Shown: positions 47,001-56,478 of the stretch, piece after piece | Layout: every line of letters begins with the position of its first letter | Position numbering within the stretch: the first letter of the stretch is position 1 | From: Rhyzopertha dominica | Lineage: Eukaryota; Arthropoda; Insecta; Coleoptera; Bostrichidae | Assembly (NCBI GenBank): GCA_025024175.1 | Contig: QCXZ01000137.1 | Span: forward strand, 79,174,680-79,238,679 | Length of the DNA stretch: 64,000 bases | Direction: 5' to 3' | The notes under the pieces: model-generated | What the model was told of the DNA's origin: nothing | Seen by the model: only the letters and a program-made list of their open reading frames with translations | Database searches by the model: none | Translations under genes and position numbers: made by a program

Positions 47001-50000
47001 ACTTTTTCGGGAACACCAAAATTTGAATGTGAGATTTTATGACATTTTCTTCTCAGATGAAGCAAGATTTTCTAATAACGGTGGAGTTAACAAACATGAC
47101 ATGCATTATTATGCGCAAGAAAATCCACGTTCGTTTCGAGAAGGACATTTTCTAACTATCTACACGATGAATGTCTGGTGCGGAATATTGGGGAATCAAA
47201 TTGTTGGACCTTATTTTTTTCGCGATAGTTTAAACATCACTACTTATCTAAATTTTTTAAGAAGCATTTTACCGGTACTTCTCCAACATGTAAATTTACA
47301 AGTAAGGCTAGATCTATGGTTCCAACAAGATGGGGCACCTGCGCATTATCATAGAATAGTGCGAAATCTTCTTAATTTGGTTTTGCCTAACCGATGGATA
47401 GGAAGAGGTTCAATTAATCCTTGGCCACCGAGAAGCCTGGACCTTACTCCTTTGGATTTCATTCTGTGGGGAGTGGTAAAAGAGCAAGTATTCCAAACAC
47501 TTTCTTCCTCTGCATTTTTGATATATTCATCAACATTCAAAAGTATTTGTTTTTATTCATAATAGTGACAATAGCATAGATGAGGATTGAATTCAAAATA
47601 AAACAAGTACAAAAATAATAAATGTATAGATTTCATTATTATGCAGTTTTATTTGTCAATTTAGAATGGAGAAATAATTAAATATAACCAAAAAAGAAAT
47701 AAAACAATTATACAGCGTACAGTGTTATCATGTAATTTTCAAAAATAGTTCCTATTTGTGCTATGTACAACTTTACCGAAGATGTTTATAGCGTGGTCAA
47801 GCTAGCCGGACAAATAGGGGTACCCTTGCATAAATTCCCAAGAAGCTGAAAATGTACACGAATATTAGGCATTCCATTATAATGAAGTTTCTATCGATCA
47901 CATTCATGCATCAGAGATTGTAAATCATGCAATTATCTACAAAAATTTTTAACACATTTGGAATCGATCGGGACATTCCACAATTTCATTACTATATTCA
48001 TATAGATTTCCAGAATGAATGAATGCTTATTTTGAACGGACTATTATTATCGCTCGCATAAACATTTATTTTCAAGGAGACATGTTAGAAAGAGTGCTCT
48101 TGTATATAGCTAATTAGCACAAATACCGATTCAAAAGTTGATGAACTGGCGTTTAAGTAGATACGGTCATTTAGTGCTGTTTGCCGCCAATTGAATAGAT
48201 ATTGAATAGATTTGGGCTTAAGTGGAAAGATACGTTGCTTGCAATAACATATCTTTCAAAATTCAGGCGTATTTAAATCTATGGAATTGGTTATTTCCGA
48301 GAACTTTTAATAAGTTATAACCATTAAAAATATTACTATTACACAGTATGGTTCGAAATCTGCTTTAAATTGTATATGTAGGGCTTCCATATTGTTTCCT
48401 TATATTAACATTATACAAAGTTAAAAATATCTCCATGCAACTGCAAAGTCCACATACACTTCTCTGGAGAACAGTATTTCTATTTCTAGTAATCTAGCCA
48501 AAAACTAGCATTATAATTTCCCCTTATCACCTCTTCCACTTATCAAAGATCATTTCACTTTCAGGTACCTTAACAGCTCTATCAACGCAACTTCTGGTAT
48601 ACGAAGTCAGGACGCTACCTCAGTGTTCACTTCAGTTCTCAACGGCAATCCTGAAGGCGTTAATATAGCCTTCAGTTTTCTGCGAGAGAATTACATAAGG
48701 ATTGGTGAATAGTAAGAATCTAAACACTTGCGAGCTATGGAAACTACTGAATGCTTTCTTTCAGTTATGGAACTATGAACGGACTTAGCAACTTGATTAA
48801 CGCGCTGGCAGAACGGTTCACCACTGAAGAACAAGTAACACAGGTACGAAGGCTTGTTTTAAGGAATTATACAAAGATTAAAAACATTTTGATATAAAGC
48901 CCGAAAGTCATGTCAAAATTCCTTCACACAAACACACGGCTCGCAAATTTTTTTTCCTTCCACTTAAGAAACAGAAGGAAATCTGGAGGACTTATGTCAG
49001 GGCTGCACGGGGGGTGTGGGAGAATTTCACAGCAACTCTTTTCGCAAACTCCTTTGACTGCTTTATGCGGTCGAGCGTTAACGTACAAGAGGATTACGCT
49101 GCTGTCTTTCATATCTCGTCTACACTTTTAGAATCGTGCATTTATATTTTCTGCAAATAAGACAAATATTACTTAGTTGTAGATGCAGTCTTTTTCATTA
49201 CTGTAGTCACAGCAGCAGCAAAAGTGTCGTCGGTAGCAGTATGAGGTCTCCAGCTTCTGTGGTCGTCTTTAACACTAGTCCAACGCTCTGGAACGCTTAC
49301 TCCATTACTGTTGAACTATCCACACACGACTCCTAGCTCCTTTACCATAACCAAACCTTTGCTGCGAAATAATGCTAAAAGTTTTGAACACAGAAACTGT
49401 TTAATAGCTTAACCTGTATTGTCAACAAATGCCTAAATGGACATCCAGTTCCGGAAGAGTGGAAAATGGCATACATATCGTCAATACATAAAAAGGGAGA
49501 TAAACAGGACCCGAACAACTACAGGGGAATATCAGTGACAAGTACAATGAGTAGACTTTATGGAAAAATTATACGGGAGCAAAGTGGGTTCAGGGCAGGA
49601 AGATCTTGCACAGACAATGTATTTTGTATCAAACAAATTACAGAAAAAAAATGCTAGAAACTTAGAAACACATATTATATTTTTAGATCTTCAGAAGGCG
49701 TATGACACGATCCCAATATGTGAACTATGGGAAATCCTTCAGCAATCGAATATCAACCACACATATATAACAGCACTACAGGAATTGTATGACAACACAC
49801 AGTCTAATGTTAAAATCGGTAAATACCTCACTGAAGGATTTAAAGTCACCAAGGGACTGAAACAGGGATGTACTATCTCACCCACACTTTTTAAAATATA
49901 CGTAGCGGCAGCACTGAAAAAATGGAAGAAAAAAATACATGCTATGGGAATTGCAATAAATAACAGACATGACTATCCACTGCAACTTGCCGACGACCAG

Positions 50001-53000
50001 GTAGTAATTGCTAACGACAAGGACGATATGCAGTACATGATTCGCAAGCTAATAGAAGAATATACTCAGTAGGGATTACCAGTGAATATAGAAAAAACAC
50101 AATACTTATGTATAGGAAATGAATCCAGTAAATTGCACATTCACGACGGACAAGAAATTTCCCACTGTCAAGGCTACGTATATCTGGGTGTTACATTTGA
50201 TAGTACAGGCACAGACACAAGAGAAATTGAACGTCGTATAATACAATCAGACAAAATTATCGGATGTCTCAATAGCATACTATGGTGTAAAATATAAACA
50301 AACGCAGAAAATATAACATCTATGAGACTATGATTAAAAGCATCCTCCTGTATTGAGCCGAAACATGGAGAGTAACTAAAAAACATAAAGCAAGACTAGA
50401 TACGGTTGAGATGGATGCAATACGGAGATCATTATGCATTTCGAGAAGAGATCATATCATTAACGAGGCAATTAAACAACGTATGGGTATCGAAGGTGGC
50501 ATTATGAAAAACATTGCCCAAACAAATCCTAGAGTGGCAATCAATGGAGAGACGAAAGAGAGAAAGACCTAAATTGGAATGGCAAAGGGAGGTGTACAAA
50601 ACTATGAGCGAGAGGAACTTGACTGACCAGGACTGTGAGGACCGAAGAGGATGGAAGTTAGGCGTCGGACAACGTCGCAAGACGTTCTGAAACCGGCATA
50701 TATATAGTTTGATACTCAAATCTTAGAATTTTTGAGTAATTTGTTTTGGAAATATGGTTCAACTTTATTCCACCATCGGATAGGTAACAATTATTAGAGG
50801 CTATTCCTGATACGAATGAAACCTTAAGTTAGAGATTAAACCATAAATTTTAGTATCATGGGCTATAAAGTTATCCAACAGGCAGCTACAAATTAACTGA
50901 TGTTGAAAGTTTCGTTGGTGTAATTCAACACTCCATTTCTGATTTTTGCTGTTTTCCCTTGCATCCTTTCTTTTTTATACAACATATGCCAAAAATATGA
51001 ACACAAAACTTTTAAAAAATAATTTGACAAATGAGCTTAAATTTTAATCCCTGATAAATAAAATTAATTAGCTGTTTACGGTTATCACAAAAACCTGTGT
51101 CAGTGGACAATAGACCAATCATTGAGGACGTTTTTGATAAGCTTGACCGTATTTATGATTACAATGTCTGAATCATCTTGAAATGAGCCGTATTTTGCCC
51201 ATCAATCCAGTTATTGATGAATTCATCTCTAATACTCGTAGATACGTTGTCAGTTTGATTAGATATACCAGCTTAGCCCATATAATTTTCGCAAACAGGG
51301 GTATTAGGGGATAAAGATAGTGAAAGCATTCCGTTGTGAAATATTGATAAATGGATGTTATCCAATGACATATGTAAAAATATATAAAAAAATGTATACA
51401 CATAAATCATTGATATGAAAGACTTTTAAGTTTCGTCGTGCTTGTTACCTTTCATTACTGCTTCTTTCAAGATAAGTATGTTCTTCTAATTTTCTCTTCG
51501 ACCTACTATTTAACTTTGTCGGTCACAAACCACAATCTCGCTTTTGACACCAAAAAATAATGGAAATTTACACCAAACTTTATTTCACCCCAAACTCTGA
51601 TATACACTTAATTCTAACGTTACTATTTCAACACGTTAGTCCATTACAGTAGCTTAGTAACGCTTCTAAAGACAACCCCTCAATTTCACCCCCTTTACGA
51701 TACCCTACTTACCCCAAAAACAATAGGTCGCTTTGGGTAGTTGAGATTTATACGTATGCCAAATTTCAAGTTCATATGTTAAGTCTTTCGAAAGTTATCG
51801 CGTCCACAAACAAAACCACAGACGCAGAGACAAGAATTTTTTTGCTCAAATTTTGTTTTTTTTCAAACGTCATTAAAGTGGCAATTTTCTGCAGCTAGCA
51901 TAGGAGCCAAAGTGTCAAATTATATCTTAGCAACAATGACACTCACTTTTGCTGCATATACACAGCAAAAATCATTTGCAGCCACGGCGGCAAATATTAA
52001 GGAAACTTGATTAAATTATTTACGACCTCTGAAGCGGCCTCAGCCACTTCAGGGGGCGTGCATTCGATGTCTGACATGGCGAAAACTGCAAAATGATTAG
52101 TTCCAATGGGAAATATTTTTAGAATATTCGGTAAAACTTACAAAATGCAGCCAGGTTTTGTGACACATCAAATTATTTTTCTGGTTGTTTTTTTTGGCCA
52201 TTTTAAAACGATTGAACAAATAAAAATTTTTGAACATTTTTTTCGTGATACAGTACTTCCCATCCGTTGGATGTGGAAGTAAAACCCTGCAACAGCATAT
52301 ACGTTTCAGCTGCAGAAACATCTTGACAAAAATGGCGTATTTAACGACATTACGTTACTGCCAAAGCGATGGCAACATGTTTTGGATATAATAATTATAA
52401 TAATAATAATAAACTTTATTAAGCTCTACACATGATACTGATTACATTTAGATATGATCAAACATTATAATATATAGTATGTAAGCTTAAAAGGAAAGGT
52501 TCTCGGCATAGCCGATTTTCAGAACTTCCTAATAAATACACAACAGTTTAATGCATAGTGATACACAAAAGATGAAATTCATTGAAACAATTAACAACTG
52601 AATATTGCAAATTCTAAAATATACCCCATACAAAGTTACACAATCATATTGACTGTTCACACAACACAGTACTTAAGAGTTTAGCTCTAAAATTTTGTGG
52701 CGAAGTAGCACTGGCAAGCAAAGGACTGTACTTGTTCAAAATTTTTGGAGCCATGAAATCAAAACTGGCTTCAAACTTTCTAGTTTTATGTACAGGAATT
52801 GAGTAGTTCTGGACATTCCGTAAATTAAAACTATGTTCAATACCTCTAGTACTCAAACGATTCAATAAGTAGACTGGTGCCTTATTTTTTAGTAAGCTAT
52901 ACAAAAACCCGTATTGTAATATTACTCTAAAATCTGTCTTTAGTATACCGAGCCTTATGTAGTGTACTGTAACATAGTTTAGGTTATAAGAATATCTCAA

Positions 53001-54134
53001 ACATGAATGTTTTAACATGTGCAATTTTCTCTTAAATTGTTGATTCAAGAACGGGCAGTAGACATTGCTGCAGTAATCTATCTGACTTAAAATAAGGCTA
53101 TTACAAAGTTGCCATTTAAGTGTGGTAACACATTTTTATTTCGATATAAAGCTTTGAATTTGAAATATCCTGCACTAATAACTTTTGTGGAGTGATTCTC
53201 AAAACGCAGTTTGCACATCCATCCAACTTAGCACTTGCAGTCATTTCTTCGCTCGCTTCTCTCACAACACTTTTACTGCCAACACACATTACCACAGTCT
53301 TCTTAGGGTTGACTACTCTGAAAGTCTCTGTAGGGCCTCATTAAGCTGACGTACAGCTCCATGCACATCGTCCATGCTACACCTAATACACAATTGGGTA
53401 TCGTCTGCATACTGATGGATGTTACTATTAAAAACTGCATGTAGGTCAGCTGTGTATATTGAGAACAGTTGAGGACCCAAAATACTTCCTTGCGGAACAC
53501 CACGTGCTATGCACACTTCCTCAGAAACAGCGTCACCAATGCAGACCTTTTGCTTTCGATCCAGAAGATAGCCAACAAACCAGTCCAATGCATTTACAGA
53601 GACACGAAAATATTTCAACTTGGCCACAAGCAGTCTATGATCCAATATGTCAATAGCCTTGCTATAATCGATCAGCACAACAATTTCACCACAAGATGCA
53701 TCAATAGATGCTGTAGCATCACAACAAAGCTGCGAGCGGATTATATTTAACAACTTTATCGCAGTTTTTTTTTAAATATACGTTTCATTTGCATTTTGTG
53801 TGCAGGAATCTTGATATGACCTTTGTAAATTACGTGCATATGTATCTGCGTCCAATATCTGTTCGTGAAAATTTCAAATTCGTAACTTTAGAAATAAAAC
53901 TAAGCCTAAATATGATTTTAGCTTGAAGAGTTCCTAGCAGAAGCGGCAGATGAGTTAGGCAGCGTCCAGCAGGTAGTTCAAAGCGCCATAGAAACAGCAA
54001 ATGCCAACATTGCATGGACAGAATCATTTTCCCAAGAGCTGTACGGCTGGTTCACAAGGGGTGCAGCTCACCACTTATCTGCAAGTGTTGCACTTATAGC
54101 ACTTGCAGTTTTAGTGGCATTTTTTCGCATCTAA
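29061..54134 (+). CDS. Aminopeptidase N-like gene APN-B, complete (14 exons, 939 aa)
   Basis: Exons: 29061-29542, 32465-32626, 32987-33295, 33726-33909, 35854-36010, 36060-36141, 36439-36610, 41469-41667, 42615-42895, 45321-45502, 45562-45732, 48565-48711, 48765-48843, 53922-54134. Sum 2820 nt, one open frame. I start at 29061 because it gives a clean signal peptide ([17 protein letters not shown]); the in-frame ATG at 29016 would put hydrophilic residues before it. Residue positions: GAMEN 307-311, HEYAH 343-347 with third zinc ligand E366 (18 residues between), catalytic Tyr about 429 in [12 protein letters not shown]. The C-terminal half is an ERAP1_C-type helical domain. It ends in [17 protein letters not shown], a GPI-signal-like tail. 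Length fits insect gut APNs (about 930-1000 aa). There are many N-X-S/T sites near the N-terminus. An N at 45615 hides one residue. The enzyme should sit on the outer face of the midgut membrane and trim peptides; tissue is inferred from the family. Confidence 0.95.
29606..30976. mobile_element. Composite TIR element split by a Penelope-like insertion
   Basis: CAGGGTTTCTATAAATGATTC at 29606 and its inverse GAATCTTTTATAGAAACCCTG ending at 30976 form a TIR of about 21-25 bp. Left flank is TA; the right flank is AAGA, so the target duplication is not confirmed. Inside lie a foldback and Penelope RT (29677-30600). Located 63 bp after the APN-B exon 1 donor. Confidence 0.6.
29677..30600 (+). mobile_element. 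Penelope-like element with an inverted partial copy
   Basis: Arms 29677-29824 and 29855-29988 are inverted copies of the same RT segment around a 30-bp loop. The right arm and following sequence encode [20 protein letters not shown] and [10 protein letters not shown], then [20 protein letters not shown], then [11 protein letters not shown] and [26 protein letters not shown] and RYVDD identify a Penelope-type RT. Stops and frameshifts abound. Inverted partial copies are typical of this class. Confidence 0.75.
31140..31440 (+). mobile_element. Second Penelope-like RT fragment
   Basis: The frame at 31233-31439 reads [20 protein letters not shown] followed by [20 protein letters not shown], aligning with [19 protein letters not shown] in the fragment to its left, and ends near YSDGN, matching WTGTDG there. 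Diverged second copy in the same APN-B intron. Confidence 0.6.
31450..32089 (-). mobile_element. Internally deleted mariner (irritans/mellifera-like)
   Basis: Ends TTCGGCTGAAAAG...TTCGTATCG (left) and the inverse CGATACGAG...CCGAACC (right), flanked by TA at 31448 and 32090. The 640-bp element encodes on the - strand only a middle transposase piece ([35 protein letters not shown]). The second catalytic Asp is visible in [10 protein letters not shown]. The - strand 5' end has the GGTTGGTACTAACT-like leader typical of such mariners. Nonautonomous. Confidence 0.8.
34081..34970. other. APN-B intron 4, left part, nothing recognised
   Basis: No terminal repeats or protein motifs seen between exon 4 and the LINE tail. 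Confidence 0.35.
34972..35350 (-). mobile_element. LINE 3' end fragment
   Basis: On the - strand the segment ends in AAATAAAGATTATTATTATA, the same style of A/T-repeat tail as the LINE ending near 52390. The frame 35298-35101 contains [18 protein letters not shown], which resembles C-terminal LINE sequence but was not firmly identified. Confidence 0.4.
37377..38703 (-). mobile_element. Mariner element, copy 2, inverted orientation
   Basis: Ends CGAGGCATGTTTTTTAAG and its inverse, TA at 37375-37376 and 38704-38705. Same family as 18132-19462. Transposase (ATG at 38541, reading down to 37474) is broken by a 1-bp loss near 38443, a stop in the SSP block near 37968, and a frame change after DNEVE. 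The second catalytic block is HDNARPH, intact. Its final codons read EK then TAG where copy 1 has EKQIKV. In APN-B intron 7. Confidence 0.93.
39695..39804 (+). repeat. 28-bp inverted repeat enclosing a GAAAC-bearing stem-loop
   Basis: Arms 39695-39722 and 39777-39804 (ACATGTTGTTTTCCGG..., mirrored by ...CCGGAAAACAACATGT) pair with few mismatches. The 54-nt inside holds CTTCCTAAGGAAG and CGACATGAGTGTCG, both self-complementary, then AAACGTC. The layout recalls hammerhead motifs of Penelope-like elements, but the CTGATGA core is not exact. Confidence 0.7.
40147..41322 (+). mobile_element. Mariner element, copy 3, left end deleted to four bases
   Basis: After the TA (40145-40146) the first bases CGAG join directly to TGTTTAAGATGCC, i.e. 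the leader of the transposase. Relative to copy 1 about 150 bp of left TIR and leader are gone, with GAG shared at both deletion ends. The right end ATGCCTCG plus TA (41323-41324) is intact. Transposase starts at ATG 40159, shifts frame near 40786 (one extra T), loses 7 bp near 41034 and ends with the TAG shared with copy 2. Confidence 0.9.
41690..42090 (-). mobile_element. LINE reverse transcriptase fragment
   Basis: Frame 42083-41718 reads [20 protein letters not shown] and later [19 protein letters not shown], the conserved RT block before the active site. No active site follows; the copy stops there. In APN-B intron 8, directly after exon 41469-41667. Confidence 0.65.
43430..44135 (+). 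pseudogene. Possible Mutator-like (MULE) transposase relic
   Basis: The frame 43448-43648 contains [18 protein letters not shown] and [10 protein letters not shown], resembling the GxxTGKxL...RNKxCxxCxxA segment of insect Mutator-like transposases. A second piece near 43880-44130 ([20 protein letters not shown]) is acidic and unrelated in appearance. Identity uncertain. Confidence 0.35.
44136..45320. other. APN-B intron 9, right part, nothing recognised
   Basis: AT-rich with one N (45267). Only chance frames. Confidence 0.35.
46140..46445 (-). pseudogene. DDE-type transposase C-terminal fragment
   Basis: The - strand shows [20 protein letters not shown] and then, with frame shifts, sequence like [36 protein letters not shown]. 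The PPYH...NPIE.IW block is the third-Asp/Glu region of Tc1-type DDE_3 transposases. Too short to place further. Confidence 0.5.
46450..47580 (+). mobile_element. DD41D-like element, second copy, right end missing
   Basis: Left end CAGGATGTTTCACGAATG (TA at 46448-46449) matches the ends of 6720-7997. The 179-aa frame at 47023-47562 carries [57 protein letters not shown] and [18 protein letters not shown]. Forty-one residues separate the second and third acidic sites. No matching right TIR follows 47580, so the 3' end was lost or replaced. In APN-B intron 11. Confidence 0.8.
47581..48564. other. APN-B intron 11, right part, nothing recognised
   Basis: No motif seen. AT-rich. Confidence 0.35.
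48915..49112 (-). pseudogene. Mariner transposase fragment with mutated second Asp
   Basis: Reads [20 protein letters not shown] then [16 protein letters not shown] and KKFASRVFV. In working mariners the first block is DNARPH; here it is VNARPH, so the Asp is gone. The third site is in SPPDF. Isolated piece, no ends found; unlike the 18132 family. Confidence 0.6.
49411..50720 (+). mobile_element. RTE-type LINE fragment
   Basis: The + strand encodes [103 protein letters not shown] (active site, LADD kept) and [21 protein letters not shown] short deletion between KIIRE and QSGFR, a frameshift near 49650 and TAG at about 50070 kill it. The blocks match the RTE clade. In APN-B intron 13. Confidence 0.75.
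51714..52290 (+). repeat. Dispersed repeat, copy 2, with about 310 bp inserted
   Basis: The outer parts (about 51720-51870 and 52195-52285) match 27297-27540 in inverse orientation. The middle (51870-52190) is absent from copy 1. Either an insertion here or a deletion there. No coding capacity recognised. Confidence 0.75.
52390..53760 (-). mobile_element. 5'-truncated LINE (CR1/Jockey-like) with YADD
   Basis: On the - strand from 53753: [57 protein letters not shown] (catalytic YADD present), then after frameshifts the C-terminal part 53048-52644 ([40 protein letters not shown]). The 3' end lies at the TAA-repeat tail near 52390. Inactive because of frameshifts. It ends about 160 bp before the last APN-B exon. 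Confidence 0.8.
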
Positions 54135-54261
54135 TTAGATTATGTAGATGATATCTAATTTTTTGTGAGATTCTTGAAAGCTGATGTTAGATATTAGGAG
54201 GTACTTGTTAAATTATTTTATGATTCTTGTATTGAGACTGTAACATTATAACAATAGTATT

Positions 54262-54267
54262 AATAAA
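54262..54267 (+). terminator. APN-B polyadenylation signal AATAAA
   Basis: AATAAA lies 128 bp after the APN-B stop, before the N-containing intergenic stretch. Confidence 0.55.
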
Positions 54268-54299
54268 AAGGTGATACATTAGTGATGCGTGGTAGTCGA

Positions 54300-55778
54300 A
54301 TAACCNGTTATTGATTTGGTGTTATTGGATTATGGGANTCAATAAGCATTATCTATGATTTAAANAAGCTAAAAGAAAACNAAAATTTATTTAAAGTATC
54401 TCAANAGGTCTTCAGGATTTAATTCCTCNGCTTCCTTTTCTGTTACATTAATTAGTATCAAAACAAACGTAAAGAAATCATAAAACATCAAGCTCAATAG
54501 TGTTAAATTACTAAGCTTCCAAAAANCTGTTACAAGAGCACCTTAGATTCTTGACAATAGTGCGCCATTATAGTATAAATTAATGTTGGTGCCAAATTTA
54601 ATTAACTCTAAACACGGCAGATTATTTAATACTTGATTATAAGTCAAAGAAAAATCTGATACCTACCCTTAGTATAGATGGAAAACAAGAGAACTGATTA
54701 AGTAAAATTCTAATCTATTTTTTTTAAATCCCGGCTGAAAACTATATAAGCAGTCATGGTCTGCTAGATATGATAATTACAACACCATTTTATGAGCATT
54801 TAAAAATAAATACTATAATGATGTGAATACCTATTACGTTCTAGTAGCGCCAAAAAAGTTAAGAGCCGCGATTACTTGCCTAAATTACACCTATACCAAT
54901 CATAATGGTGCTTTCACCAGCGAATTATAAAAAAATAAATTAGTTGACGAGCACTATGAAGCGTGAACATCCTCCTGTTTTTGCTAAGTTTACTCCTGGA
55001 GACCTTAACAAAAAATATTTCCGGGTATCCAAATATCAATTTTCGAAATTTGTCACGCTTTCTTACGTTTAAAGGCCTTCCATCATCGAATCACTTTTAT
55101 TACCTAATCCCAGCTATCCATTTAATCATCACATTCCGGCAATGGGACTTGGCATAATTCTTCATCGGGCAATATAAAGATATGTTTAATCCGCTGATAT
55201 GATAACAATTCTTATATTACCCTGAATTTGTGCGTTGATTGTTCGTTGTGTACTGGTGGTGTGAATGTGAAAATAACTAGTGACGCTCTAGATGTAACGG
55301 ATACAATAATAAATATTATCGTAAGTAAAAGCATTAGGTATATTTTTGTTCGCGTTTGTCTCTTAGAAATTAACTAAATTATATACAAATTATAATTACA
55401 AATTTAAAACTAAACCATTTTCCATGTTGGCAAGGGTATTTGGTATAAGTAAAGTTTATTCTTTTTACTGAAATGTATAGTTTGCACTTTCAGATGCCAT
55501 AATCGGACCAGCTTTTATAGCTAGTTTGATGTTATCAAATAAGTAGGAGCAAGCAGATTGGATTGCATAGTTTTCAAATTGTTTTAAATGTTCCTCACCT
55601 CTCATCATAAAAGAACTTCCCGTTTGGATACACTGTTAAGAAACAAAACTCTTAAATGCTGCTAAACTGAAATTTTATATTATTACGGGCAAAATACGAA
55701 AACACACTGCCTATGATAGACAGTATTTAATTTTTGAGAGGAAAATAATTTAAATGTTATGAGATGTTACCTTGATCA
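54300..55778. other. APN-B/APN-C intergenic, nothing recognised
   Basis: Contains several N bases (54306-54526). No promoter-like or coding signal beyond chance frames. Confidence 0.35.
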
Positions 55779-56114
55779 TCAAGGATTCTTTATTACAAGT
55801 CTTTTGTAAAAATTCTTCCACATGCGCTTCATTTCTACCAGGTAATGATCGGTAGTTACATTACATGTTTCAGTAATATTACAACTGACGATTTTATCAC
55901 TACAACTACAAAGAAACAGATGTAGCAGAGAGTAGGATGACTGTGTAACTTTAGTTGGCCCGTCTACAATCTGCGACAAACCCATAGAATCAATTAAATT
56001 CAGAAAATGTAAACACGCCGGACCATTAGGCTGCAACAAATTTATATTAAAATCACCGCAACACACGACCTCATCTGTTGAAGTAACTATTGCGCTTACT
56101 GACGTTTTTAACAT
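55779..56114 (-). mobile_element. LINE apurinic endonuclease fragment
   Basis: The frame reads VVCCGDFNINLLQPNGPACL, LIDSMGLSQIVDGPTKVT and TCNVTTDHYLVEM. GDFN and SDH-like TDH are conserved blocks of the LINE-encoded exonuclease-endonuclease-phosphatase domain. It lies 365 bp before the APN-C start codon and could carry or displace promoter elements. Confidence 0.7.
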
Positions 56115-56402
56115 ATCTTATAGTTGCATGAGTTAAAATTAGATTAGATGGGTAATGTAGGTATTAAGGCAAACAACTAAAAACTATGATTGTATCACGG
56201 ACCATTCTACCGTGAACACAAATTTTACCTTTTCCAAACAAATGAAATAACGGTTACCTGAGTACCGAAATGATTTTAAATAAGAGAAAGTCGTAATCAG
56301 CTGTCCAATTTGTTTTTAATCTTTTGCTATCAGGTGTTTAATAGGTGTCAGGATCATTGAACCATTTACCTATTGTAGTTCTTCTTCTGTAGTTTTGGAA
56401 CT

Positions 56403-56465
56403 TATAATATCCTACGGTTACTATTGCTATACAAGTTGCATTCGATAAATAGCCTTCTCTTTTAG
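56403..56465 (+). promoter_or_regulatory. Weak candidate APN-C upstream region
   Basis: A TATAATAT stretch starts at 56403, a GATAAA at 56443-56448 and a splice-acceptor-like ctcttttag ends at 56465, all within 80 bp of the start codon. If the acceptor is used, the real promoter lies further upstream, perhaps beyond the LINE endonuclease fragment at 55779-56114. Confidence 0.25.
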
Positions 56466-56478
56466 GTACACAGAAACA

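Noticed and set aside
53459..53750. Frames of 65 and 93 aa on the + strand
   Set aside because: Antisense shadows of the LINE reverse transcriptase on the - strand.
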